Shown here: positions 46,279-54,324 of the stretch, piece by piece
How positions within the stretch are numbered: position 1 is the stretch's first letter
How the letters are laid out: the number at the start of each line of letters is the position of its first letter
Origin: Halomonas sp. KG2
GTDB lineage: Bacteria > Pseudomonadota > Gammaproteobacteria > Pseudomonadales > Halomonadaceae
DNA length: 64,000 nt
Reading direction: 5' to 3'
Assembly (NCBI GenBank): GCA_030440445.1
Contig: CP098528.1
Coordinates: 3,782,001-3,846,000, forward strand
Notes under the pieces: model-generated
What the model saw: the letters and a program-made list of their open reading frames with translations, nothing else
Told to the model about the DNA's origin: nothing
The model's database searches: none
Made by a program: the position numbers and the translations under genes

Positions 46279-47137
46279 GTATTACCTATTGGATGTGTTT
46301 ACCGATAAGCCTTTTTCGGGCAATCAGTTGGCGGTTTTTTTAAATGCCGATGAGCTTGCAACCAGCACCATGCAGGCAATTGCTAATGAGCTTAACTTGG
46401 CAGAGACGGTATTTTTAGGCGCGGCGGCGACGGCTAATCACTACCCTATGCGGATATTCACACCCACGGCTGAGCTGCCGTTTGCTGGCCACCCCACGGT
46501 AGGTACCGCGCATCTACTAGCGGAGTTAAACCTCGTCAACCGCGAGCAAGGCATGGTGCTACAGCCACCTGTCGGTGCATTAGCGGTTAATTATGAACGA
46601 GAGGGAGCAACCTTCAAAACCGCCCAGCCCGTCATGGTCACGGGCAGCACGATTGATCGCCTCACAGCCGTAGAGCTACTGGGGCTAGACATCCACCAAG
46701 TCATTGGCAATCCCATCATTGCCTCTTTCGGGCTGCCCTTTCATCTTATTGAACTAGCTGACCGAGCAGCCCTTGAGCAGATTCAAATCGCCGGAGCAGT
46801 ATGGGCGGATGCCGTTGCGCGCAGCGGCACTGAACAGATATACCTTTATGTGATGGAACAACGCGATAACAAAGAGACGATTGTACGGAGCCGTATGTTC
46901 TGCATGCACGCCAGTCTCTGCGAAGATCCCGCCACTGGCAGCGCTGCAGCAGCTTTAACCGGCTATTTAGCGTCACTCAACCCCGATCCCCTGCGATGTA
47001 AGATTCACCAAGGTGTTGAAATGGGGCGACCCAGTGTCATCCACACCACCGCCAATGGCACTATAGAGCAAGGGTTTGTAACAGTAGCTGGACAAGCGAT
47101 CATCGCTGGCGAAGGTAAGCTTTACTTGGACGTTTGA
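46265..47137 (+). CDS. PhzF-family isomerase
   Basis: 290 residues. LLDVFTDKPFSGNQLAVFL, LNLAETVFL, and FTPTAELPFAGHPTVGTAHLL (FAGHPT) are PhzF signatures, with the general acid/base Glu in LAETVF. DPATGSAAAALTGYL closes the second half. No phenazine genes are nearby, so it is a general PhzF-like isomerase of unknown substrate, probably under MocR control. Confidence 0.9.
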   Translation: MKTAEYYLLDVFTDKPFSGNQLAVFLNADELATSTMQAIANELNLAETVFLGAAATANHYPMRIFTPTAELPFAGHPTVGTAHLLAELNLVNREQGMVLQPPVGALAVNYEREGATFKTAQPVMVTGSTIDRLTAVELLGLDIHQVIGNPIIASFGLPFHLIELADRAALEQIQIAGAVWADAVARSGTEQIYLYVMEQRDNKETIVRSRMFCMHASLCEDPATGSAAAALTGYLASLNPDPLRCKIHQGVEMGRPSVIHTTANGTIEQGFVTVAGQAIIAGEGKLYLDV

Positions 47138-47198
47138 AACTATAAACAAAACAATAAAAGTATCGATTTCGCGACATATCAAGCCAATCGCTATCAGT

Positions 47199-47228
47199 GC
47201 GGGCAAGCCATAGTGGCTCGCCCGCCTT
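47199..47228. terminator. Terminator between PhzF and GST genes
   Basis: GCGGGC-A-AGCCA, loop TAG, TGGCT-C-GCCCGC (47199-47225), followed by CTTTG. It lies between convergent stops, 62 bases after phzF and next to the GST stop. Confidence 0.75.
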
Positions 47229-47231
47229 TGC

Positions 47232-47891
47232 TTATGCCGCAACAAATACATTGCGCGCGCTGGGCCGATCCTGAATCCGCTTTAAGTAGGTGGATAAATG
47301 CGGCGTTTTTTGCAACAAAGGGGCAGCAGGCGGCAACTTACTTAAATAATCCAACATCGGCGCGGCCAATGCATCTGCAACACTAAAGGACTCAGTCACT
47401 AAATAAGGCTGCTTGGTTAGCTGAAGCTCTAACAGTGATAACATTCGAGCAACCTCCGGCTCAGCTGCTCGGATATAATCTTTCCGTACTGTCCCATTTT
47501 CCCCTTTTGGGAAATAGAACTCTAACAAATATCTCCGCACAATTGCTTCATCTACATATACTGATAGCCAAGCAGAAAATTGATCCACTAAGGCTCGCTC
47601 CCAAGCTGCTTCAGGCTGCAATTGATCGCCTTCAAAGGCCTCATCTAAATAGCGACAAATGCTAGCCGTTTCACAAAGCTGATGCTCCCCATGAAGTAAT
47701 ATAGGCACTTTTCCAAAAGGGTTTAAGCGTAAGTGCTCTGAGCTGTGTAAGTCGATAGCATTGCCGTTTATTGACATACCAAGCGTATAAGGAATTGATT
47801 TCTCTTCGCAGCACAGCTGCACACTTCGCACAAAGGTACTAAATTGTGGCCCCAGAATATGTACACCTTTTTCTTGCGACAAATCGTTCAT
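47232..47891 (-). CDS. Glutathione S-transferase family protein
   Basis: 219 residues. The N-terminal thioredoxin-like part reads FSTFVRSVQLCCEEKSIPY, then NPFGKVPILLHGEHQLCETASICRYLDEAF, the usual glutathione-binding cis-Pro and ETAS (E-T/S) motif. The C-terminal helical part has VADALAAPMLDYL. The substrate is unknown. Divergent from a TetR gene that shares a palindrome, so the GST may be induced by a toxic compound. Confidence 0.9.
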   Translation of the reverse strand: MNDLSQEKGVHILGPQFSTFVRSVQLCCEEKSIPYTLGMSINGNAIDLHSSEHLRLNPFGKVPILLHGEHQLCETASICRYLDEAFEGDQLQPEAAWERALVDQFSAWLSVYVDEAIVRRYLLEFYFPKGENGTVRKDYIRAAEPEVARMLSLLELQLTKQPYLVTESFSVADALAAPMLDYLSKLPPAAPLLQKTPHLSTYLKRIQDRPSARNVFVAA

Positions 47892-47942
47892 TATTACGCT
47901 CCTCTCGTTTTATATAGGTAGTAGTGAAGAGTAACGACAGGC

Positions 47943-47966
47943 AAAATATGTTCAACAACATATTTT
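47943..47966. promoter_or_regulatory. Inverted repeat, probable TetR operator for the GST gene
   Basis: AAAATATGTT and AACATATTTT are perfect 10-bp inverted halves separated by CAAC, located between the divergent starts at 47891 and 48017. Confidence 0.78.
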
Positions 47967-48016
47967 ACTTAAAGCAAAAATGAGCTGATCAATGTCAATA
48001 CAAGGAGGGGTTAATA

Positions 48017-48568
48017 ATGCCGTGGGATGAATCGCACAAAATGCACTCGCATGAAAAAATATTGCACGCTGCTGCTCGCCTTTTCACTCACCATGGATTC
48101 AATGGCGTGAGCATAGATACGGTTATGCAAGAAGCAGGAATGACACGCGGCGCGTTCTACGCTCACTTTGAGTCAAAAAGTGATTTATACGCTCAGGCGC
48201 TCAAGCATGCTGCAACTCAAGCAGCCCAGCGGTTAGCACTAGAGCATTTACCTGAACAAGGCATAGAGCGATATCTAAGTGAAGAGCACCTTTTCAGCCA
48301 GCAAGTCCCCTGTCCATTGGCATGCCTGATTAGCGATGTCGCTCAACAAGACCTCCCTATTCGGTCAACCTACACCTTGCTCTTCAAAGGGTTTGTCGAC
48401 AGGGTGAGTCAAATGACACCAGCAGACCAACTAACTCGACACCAAATTATTCAACAAGTGGTCACCATGGTGGGGGGGCTTGCTATCGCACGCACGTTGA
48501 ACGATGAGTCACTGTCCAAGGAGGTACTGGAGGCTTGCCGAGAATTGGCCAGCTCAAAGCATCTCTAA
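48017..48568 (+). CDS. TetR/AcrR-family regulator
   Basis: 183 residues. The helix-turn-helix reads GVSIDTVMQEAGMTRGAFYAHFESKSDLY (~35-60). ATG 48017 has AAGGAGGGG upstream. It is divergent from the GST gene with a shared palindrome. The PCPLACLISDV block in the second half matches other GST-linked TetR regulators; the inducer is unknown. Confidence 0.9.
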   Translation: MPWDESHKMHSHEKILHAAARLFTHHGFNGVSIDTVMQEAGMTRGAFYAHFESKSDLYAQALKHAATQAAQRLALEHLPEQGIERYLSEEHLFSQQVPCPLACLISDVAQQDLPIRSTYTLLFKGFVDRVSQMTPADQLTRHQIIQQVVTMVGGLAIARTLNDESLSKEVLEACRELASSKHL

Positions 48569-48580
48569 AAGCGTACCGGC

Positions 48581-49531
48581 CTATTGCTGATTCCCCGTAG
48601 CGTTGGGCCAGCGGGCAATCACCGCGGTGACAATAACGGCAAACAACAGCCGTGCCCATAAAATGCCCGTTATATCGGCTCCGAGCATTAAGATCAGCAG
48701 CGTATCTTCTATAACACTATGGCAGAGGCCGAGAAAACACAGCGCTAACGTACTGTCGCGCTTGCTAAGCACCCCGTTTTGCACGTCACGAATCAGCAGC
48801 CCTGCGCCATAGCTTAATCCCAGCGTGAAACCAATGACCGTCACATTCGCTGCCGAACGGCCAATACCTAATAGCTTGAGCAACGGTAGCAAGCCAAGAT
48901 GAATCCAACGCTCTAGACCCAGCCTTTTTAACAGTTTTAAGAGCACAATCAGCGCTAAAATAATCACAAAGATAAGCGCTAACGTTTCCAACTGCGCCAA
49001 CGCCCAACTGCTGAGCGTTGGTGCTGATGAAAAACTTGGCTGCCATACCAATTCAACGGGTGCTTGCAGCAAACCAAAATACGAATAGAAGCAGTGTAAC
49101 AGCCAAGCAAGCAGTAAAGCCCCACCGACACGCAGAACCAGCGTGCCCCACCAAGGTACGCCAGCGCGCTTGGCAACCGCTCCCTCAACGGGAAGTGAAT
49201 GCCCTACCAGCATCAATGCCCCTAGTACCGTTACCTGTTCAACACTCAAAGGCGTTTCACCAACGACTTGGAAGAACACCGCAATGGCGGTGTACAAATT
49301 GGTGAAGAGCGCCGCCGCCCACACAACGCCCATTTGTTCGGGCAAACCGAGTGTGCTCATTAAAGGAGCTAGTACCATCCCCAGCCACTCGATCATACCA
49401 AGTAGCTCTAACCCTTTGACGATAAGCAAAGCAGGTATCAGGATTTTGAGTAGTGTCACATACACGCGCAGCGCGTCTTGCAGCACACGACCTACCACCG
49501 CCAATAAATAGTGAATTGTGATCCGCATCAA
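48581..49531 (-). CDS. Nucleoside-recognition (Gate) domain membrane protein
   Basis: 316 residues with 7-8 hydrophobic helices. GVVWAAALFTNLYTAIAVFFQ and LGLSYGAGLLIRDVQNGVLS are typical of the Gate domain (YjiG/SpoVM-type and nucleoside transporter recognition). Second-half SVIEDTLLILMLGADI belongs to the same family. Transport of a small molecule is likely, with substrate unknown. Divergent from an Lrp-type regulator. Confidence 0.8.
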   Translation of the reverse strand: MMRITIHYLLAVVGRVLQDALRVYVTLLKILIPALLIVKGLELLGMIEWLGMVLAPLMSTLGLPEQMGVVWAAALFTNLYTAIAVFFQVVGETPLSVEQVTVLGALMLVGHSLPVEGAVAKRAGVPWWGTLVLRVGGALLLAWLLHCFYSYFGLLQAPVELVWQPSFSSAPTLSSWALAQLETLALIFVIILALIVLLKLLKRLGLERWIHLGLLPLLKLLGIGRSAANVTVIGFTLGLSYGAGLLIRDVQNGVLSKRDSTLALCFLGLCHSVIEDTLLILMLGADITGILWARLLFAVIVTAVIARWPNATGNQQ

Positions 49532-49653
49532 ACCCTCATTGCCATCGTTTTAACAAACGTTATGATAATGGAGATGACGCAGAATCTTCTTTTCAATACG
49601 GCGCTCACAATCACTATTCGTTTTTTATAAACTCAAAAAGAGAATTTTATTGC

Positions 49654-50112
49654 ATGGACGCTATTGATCGAAGGATTCTTGACCAGCTTCAACGTGATTC
49701 AAGCCAAACCAATCAAGCCTTAGCGGATGAAATAGGACTTTCCCCCTCGGCCTGTTTAAAGCGGGTTAATCGATTACGCGATGCTGGCGTCATTGAGCGT
49801 GAAGTGGCGCTACTCAACCCTGATGCCTTAGGCCAGCGCCTACACATGGTGGTGGAAGTCACCATAGAGCGGGATAACAAATTACTCTACCAGCAGTTCT
49901 TAACATCAGCGGTCAACGCCCCTGAAGTGAAGCAGTGCTATCAAGTAACGGGTGAGTGTGATTTTGTGTTGATCGTGGCCGTCGCTGATTTAGATGAGTA
50001 CGACCGCTTTTGCGACAGCGTGCTCTATTCCCACGGCAACCTGCGCAAGTTCCGCACATTACTGTCGCGAAAACGCCATAAGTTTGATACGTCTGTGCAG
50101 CTCAGTCGTTGA
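49654..50112 (+). CDS. Lrp/AsnC-family regulator
   Basis: 152 residues. The helix-turn-helix is QTNQALADEIGLSPSACLKRVNRL (~18-42); the RAM ligand domain follows, with VKQCYQVTGECDFVLIVAVADL. Start has an AAGAGA site. Amino-acid-sensing control is likely. It is convergent with the RutR-like regulator and divergent from the Gate protein, so its target could be the latter. Confidence 0.92.
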   Translation: MDAIDRRILDQLQRDSSQTNQALADEIGLSPSACLKRVNRLRDAGVIEREVALLNPDALGQRLHMVVEVTIERDNKLLYQQFLTSAVNAPEVKQCYQVTGECDFVLIVAVADLDEYDRFCDSVLYSHGNLRKFRTLLSRKRHKFDTSVQLSR

Positions 50113-50119
50113 GTACAGC

Positions 50120-50740
50120 TCACGCCGTCAACCCAATCCCCCGCAAAATCACCGAGGTTACCGACTGCACGGCTTTTTCAAACTGCAGGTCGTCTAAGGG
50201 TTTATCGTCGTTAAGCAGGTAGATTTGGTAGTCGAAATCAGCGTAGTGCTGGGTGGAGGCCCAAATCATATAAAGGAGGTAGGACGGTTCAACGGGGTTA
50301 ATTTGGCCCGACTCAACCCACTCGCGAATTTTCGACTCTTTCAATTTAGCCCATTCGTATAAGTTATCGCGCAGGCGCTCTTTCAGGATGGGTGCGCCCT
50401 GCATTACTTCCGCCGCCCACACTTTCGAGCCGTGAGCGCGGTAACGAGAATGATTCATTTTGGCGCGGATATAGCTAGAAAGCACGACTCGTGGGTCGTC
50501 GTAGAGTTCAAAGCACAGCGCGTCCTGTTTCCAGATTTCCAGCAGCGCTAGCAGCACTTCCTGGTAGAGCGCCTTTTTAGTGGAAAAATAGTAGTGCACG
50601 TTGGATTTGGGCAGATCGGCCAACTGGGCAATTTCCCCCATCGATGCTCCGGCGTAGCCTTTTTCAGCAAACAATTGCTCCGCCGCCTGGAGAATCTTTT
50701 TTACGTTGGTTTGCCGAATTTCGTCCTGTGTTCTCGCCAC
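50120..50740 (-). CDS. RutR-like TetR-family regulator
   Basis: 206 residues. The HTH reads ASMGEIAQLADLPKSNVHYYFSTKKALY (~32-60). The ligand domain matches the YcdC/RutR C-terminal family: EVMQGAPILKE and the block MIWASTQHYADF, which is identical in E. coli RutR, the uracil/thymine-sensing regulator. It follows mmsA on the same strand behind a terminator, suggesting that this beta-alanine locus is uracil-responsive; that is inference. Confidence 0.88.
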   Translation of the reverse strand: MARTQDEIRQTNVKKILQAAEQLFAEKGYAGASMGEIAQLADLPKSNVHYYFSTKKALYQEVLLALLEIWKQDALCFELYDDPRVVLSSYIRAKMNHSRYRAHGSKVWAAEVMQGAPILKERLRDNLYEWAKLKESKIREWVESGQINPVEPSYLLYMIWASTQHYADFDYQIYLLNDDKPLDDLQFEKAVQSVTSVILRGIGLTA

Positions 50741-50774
50741 GCTGCTCGTCCCTTTACGACTAAGATACGCACAC

Positions 50775-50807
50775 CAAAAAAGTGCACCACCGCTTAGCAG
50801 TGGTGCA
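50775..50807 (-). terminator. Terminator of the aminotransferase-mmsA operon
   Basis: GCACCACCGC, loop TTA, GCAGTGGTGC (50784-50806; one G-T pair). On the minus strand it is followed by ACTTTTTTGG. It lies 29 bases past the mmsA stop and upstream of the RutR-like gene. Confidence 0.9.
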
Positions 50808-50835
50808 GAGAAGATGGCGCAGTTAGCTTACGGCG

Positions 50836-52332
50836 TCAACGTTGGTTAGTGGGAAACGAAAACTCAGCACGCGTGGCTTCGCTCACCGAAGGCCAGCGCT
50901 GGGAAACCGCTTTTCGACGGGTGTAGAAGCGTACAGAGTCAGGGCCGTAGGCATGAAGGTCGCCAAACAACGAGCGCTTCCAGCCGCCAAAGCTATGGTA
51001 GGCCACCGGTACGGGAAGCGGTACGTTAACACCCACCATGCCCACTTCGATGCCATCGGTAAAGCGTCGGGCAGCCTCGCCATCGCGAGTAAACAGGCAG
51101 GTGCCATTGCCGTATTCATGGTCGTTAATCAATTGCATAGCATCATCTAAGCTGCCGACCCGCACCACGCACAGCACTGGCCCGAAAATCTCTTCCTGGT
51201 AAATGCGCATCTCGGTAGTAACGTTATCGAACAGGCAACCACCAACGAAATAGCCATCTTCATGACCCGCGATTTTCAGCTCACGGCCATCGGCCACTAG
51301 TGACGCGCCGGCCTTTATGCCGTCTTCGATATAGCCCAATACTTTGTCACGGTGCTCTGCCGTCACCAGCGGGCCCATATCCAAGCCTTTATCGGTACCA
51401 GGGCCAACCTTGAGCTCAGCAATTTTAGGCAGCAGCGTTTCAACTAATCGATCTGCCGTCTCGTCACCCACGCATACCGCCACCGAGATTGCCATGCAGC
51501 GTTCGCCGCAACTTCCGAAAGCCGCCCCCATCAGGGTATTGGCAGCGTTTTCCAAATCGGCGTCGGGAAGCACCACGGCATGGTTCTTCGCCCCACCCAG
51601 AGCCTGAACGCGTTTGCCAGCGGCCGAACCACGGGAATAGATAGCTTCCGCTACCGGCGTTGAGCCTACAAATGAGATGGCTTTAACGGCCTTAGCATCT
51701 AGCAGCGTTTCCACCGCTTCGCGACTACCGTGCACCACATTCATCACGCCTTTTGGCAACCCCGCTTCTTGCAACAGCTCGGCTACCGCCATCGCCGCCG
51801 AAGGGTCTTTTTCCGAAGGCTTGAGAATAAAGCTGTTGCCGCAAGCAATCGCCATCGGATACATCCACAGCGGCACCATGGCAGGGAAGTTAAACGGAGT
51901 AATACCAGCTACTACGCCCAATGGCTGGAAATTGGACCACGCATCAATGCCCGGCCCAACGTTATGGGAATACTCACCTTTTAATAGCTCTGGCACACCG
52001 CAGGCATACTCGACATTTTCGATGCCGCGCTTCAGCTCGCCCATCGCATCTTCAGGAGTTTTACCGTGTTCTTCACTGACCAATTGCACCAAGCGGTCGG
52101 CGTGCTCCTCTAGCAGTTGCTTGAAGCGGTACATCACTTGGGCGCGCTTAGCTGGTGGCGTGTCTCGCCAAGCGGGAAACGCAGCTTGAGCGGCGGCAAT
52201 CGCCCGCTCTACGTCGGCGGCGCTGGCGTCCGCCACTTGGCGAATCACTTGACCCGTTGAAGGGTTGGTCACGTCCAGCGTGCGCTGGCTGTCGATTAAT
52301 TCACCGTTAATTAGATGGGAAACAACGCTCAT
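50836..52332 (-). CDS. mmsA: CoA-acylating methylmalonate/malonate-semialdehyde dehydrogenase
   Basis: 498 residues. The MmsA pattern is clear: FPAMVPLWMYPMAIACGNSF, FILKPSEKDPSA and the catalytic Cys in GERCMAISVAV. It converts malonate semialdehyde to acetyl-CoA and CO2 with NAD+, or methylmalonate semialdehyde to propionyl-CoA. The aminotransferase 43 bases upstream supplies the semialdehyde from beta-alanine (or 3-aminoisobutyrate), so both uracil and thymine catabolism could end here. Also found in valine pathways, but other valine genes are missing here. Confidence 0.93.
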   Translation of the reverse strand: MSVVSHLINGELIDSQRTLDVTNPSTGQVIRQVADASAADVERAIAAAQAAFPAWRDTPPAKRAQVMYRFKQLLEEHADRLVQLVSEEHGKTPEDAMGELKRGIENVEYACGVPELLKGEYSHNVGPGIDAWSNFQPLGVVAGITPFNFPAMVPLWMYPMAIACGNSFILKPSEKDPSAAMAVAELLQEAGLPKGVMNVVHGSREAVETLLDAKAVKAISFVGSTPVAEAIYSRGSAAGKRVQALGGAKNHAVVLPDADLENAANTLMGAAFGSCGERCMAISVAVCVGDETADRLVETLLPKIAELKVGPGTDKGLDMGPLVTAEHRDKVLGYIEDGIKAGASLVADGRELKIAGHEDGYFVGGCLFDNVTTEMRIYQEEIFGPVLCVVRVGSLDDAMQLINDHEYGNGTCLFTRDGEAARRFTDGIEVGMVGVNVPLPVPVAYHSFGGWKRSLFGDLHAYGPDSVRFYTRRKAVSQRWPSVSEATRAEFSFPTNQR

Positions 52333-52375
52333 TTTTTAACTCTCTTGTTAACGCTCTGAAGTTTAGATCAGTCGG

Positions 52376-53743
52376 TTATGCTAACGAATCCAAGGTGGTG
52401 GCAACGGCATCAAACAACCGTTCTAGTTCAGCCTCGGTGGAGCCAAACGGAGGGCCGAACTGCAGCGTGTCACCGCCGTAACGCACGTAGAACCCAGCTT
52501 CCCATAAGGCTAAATGAGCGTCCCTAGGGCGAATGGTAGGGTCGCCATCTCGGGGTGCCAATTGAAGTGCGCCCGCTAAGCCATAGTTGCGAATATCAAC
52601 AATGTGATTGCGACCTTTTAGAGCGTGCAGCTTTTGTTCAAAAGCGGGCGCGATAGCACTTACCTGGGCAGGGAAGTTGTCACGCTCCATCATTTCAAGC
52701 GCCGCTAAGCCAGCTGCACAAGCGACAGGGTGGGCGCTGTAGGTATAACCGTGGGAAAACTCAATGGCGTGTTGGGCGCCGCCAGCGTGCATAAAAGTGT
52801 CGAAAATTTCGCTGGAAGCAATCACCGCGCCCATAGGAACAGCGCCGTTGGTGATCTGTTTGGCAACGTTCATGATATCCGGCGTCACGCCAAATGCTTC
52901 TGCCCCGGTGGTTGCGCCGCTGCGACCAAAAGCAGTGATCACTTCATCGAATATCAGCAGAATATCGTGGGCGGTACAGATCTCGCGCAGCCGATCCAGA
53001 TAGCCTTTAGGTGGCACAATCACCCCAGCAGAGCCAGACATCGGCTCAACGATCACCGCCGCAATGGTAGATGCATCGTGCAGGGCGATCTGATCAAGCA
53101 GCGCATCAGCAAGCTCGGCGCCGGTTTCGGCTTGGCCCCGAGTGAAGGCGTGACCTACCTGCAGCGTGTGCGGCAGATGCGTTACGTCCATCAATTGGCC
53201 GTAGTGCTTACGATTGCCACCGATGCCGCCCAGGCTGGTGCCACCAATATTTACCCCGTGATAACCCTTGGCACGGCCAATCATGCGCGTCTTCTCGGGC
53301 TTACCTTTTAGCCGCCAGTAGGCCTTGGCCATTTTGACAGAGGTATCAGCGGCTTCTGAACCAGAGTTAGTGAAAAACACATGATCCAGCCCAGCAGGTG
53401 TAAGGCTGGCCACTTTTTCTGCCAGCTTAAACGCCAGCGGATGGCCAATTTGAAAACCTGGCGCAAAGTCGAGAGAGCCGAGCTGCGACGCCACCGCTTT
53501 CTGGATCTCTTCACGGTTATGACCTGCGCCGCAGGTCCATAAGCCAGAGAGTGAATCAAACAGCTTACGGCCCTGGTCATCGATGTAATAGCGCCCTTCC
53601 GCGCCAGTAATCATGCGAGGATTGGCACGAAAATCACGGTTAGCGCTAAACGGCATCCAATAGTGCTGATTAAGCGCACTGGGAGAAGCGTTTTGTTCGT
53701 CAATAAACGCTTGAGGGGTCGTGTTGTTTTGTAGGTCAAACAT
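52376..53743 (-). CDS. Omega-amino acid (beta-alanine):pyruvate aminotransferase
   Basis: 455 residues from ATG 53743; starts at 53758 or 53782 are possible, but 53743 has GGAG upstream and a family-like N-terminus (SALNQHYWMPFSANRDFR). Class III aminotransferase blocks: GSEAADTSVKMAKAYW, IFDEVITAFGRSGATTG and the PLP Lys in IMNVAKQITNGAVPMG. The HYWMPF N-terminus is typical of beta-alanine-pyruvate aminotransferases. With mmsA it forms a beta-alanine degradation operon. Confidence 0.92.
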   Translation of the reverse strand: MFDLQNNTTPQAFIDEQNASPSALNQHYWMPFSANRDFRANPRMITGAEGRYYIDDQGRKLFDSLSGLWTCGAGHNREEIQKAVASQLGSLDFAPGFQIGHPLAFKLAEKVASLTPAGLDHVFFTNSGSEAADTSVKMAKAYWRLKGKPEKTRMIGRAKGYHGVNIGGTSLGGIGGNRKHYGQLMDVTHLPHTLQVGHAFTRGQAETGAELADALLDQIALHDASTIAAVIVEPMSGSAGVIVPPKGYLDRLREICTAHDILLIFDEVITAFGRSGATTGAEAFGVTPDIMNVAKQITNGAVPMGAVIASSEIFDTFMHAGGAQHAIEFSHGYTYSAHPVACAAGLAALEMMERDNFPAQVSAIAPAFEQKLHALKGRNHIVDIRNYGLAGALQLAPRDGDPTIRPRDAHLALWEAGFYVRYGGDTLQFGPPFGSTEAELERLFDAVATTLDSLA

Positions 53744-54067
53744 GGTGTCCAGCTCCATCGCTATGAGACATAGCCTCAGCATGCGCCACTGAACATGTTT
53801 ATAAAATTACGCTTTTCTTGTGTTCACGTTAGAAAATTTATACGTAATAAGCAGGCTTTCGCTATCCATTCTGGCTTGACGATATTTTGAAAAACACCTA
53901 TTTGTTATATCTATACGAATAAATACAACAAATAGATGGTTCACGCCCCACTAACGCTTGGCAACCGAGCTGCGCTTAATAACGCTGCTGTTGGATAGCT
54001 TTTGCTGGATTGCTTTGCGCTAAAAACCAAGCTCACACACTAACCATAAACAAAGGGCAAACGTGTT
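53744..54067. promoter_or_regulatory. Divergent region between aminotransferase and DUF3311-symporter genes
   Basis: 324 bases, AT-rich, no credible gene. TTGACG at 53876 is a possible -35 box, without a convincing -10. CTATTTGTT (53898-53906) and AACAAATAG (53927-53935) form a 9-bp inverted repeat with 20 bases between, near the middle of the gap, a possible operator for the FadR-type or RutR-type regulator. Confidence 0.55.
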
Positions 54068-54310
54068 ATGAAATATCTACCTCCTCTTAAACTAGCGCTT
54101 TATAGCGGCATGCTGCTTGGGTTCTTCATGTTAGAAAGTCCCATCATCATGCTAGCCAATCGCATAGAACCTATGCTGATGGGACTCCCCTTTTTATTGG
54201 CCTGGAATCTCTTTTGGTGGTTTGCATTAACGGCGCTGTTTTTAGTCGCGTATTTGACAAATTGGGGCAGCCCATCATCAACGGCTAACCACACCATTAA
54301 GCAGCCATAA
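54068..54310 (+). CDS. DUF3311-like small membrane protein, symporter partner
   Basis: 80 residues with two hydrophobic helices (~9-28 and ~37-62). IEPMLMGLPFLLAWNLFWW fits the DUF3311 family, which almost always precedes a sodium:solute symporter. A helper subunit or stability factor for the transporter is the usual idea. It lies 15 bases before the symporter gene. Confidence 0.8.
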   Translation: MKYLPPLKLALYSGMLLGFFMLESPIIMLANRIEPMLMGLPFLLAWNLFWWFALTALFLVAYLTNWGSPSSTANHTIKQP

Positions 54311-54324
54311 AAGGGGGATAACGC

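Noticed and set aside
46265..47137. Phenazine biosynthesis
   Set aside because: Only a PhzF-family protein is present, and no other phz genes are near; the family is widespread outside phenazine pathways.
52730..53311. 193-codon frame antisense to the omega-aminotransferase
   Set aside because: Shadow of a strong gene, without start site or recognisable domain.
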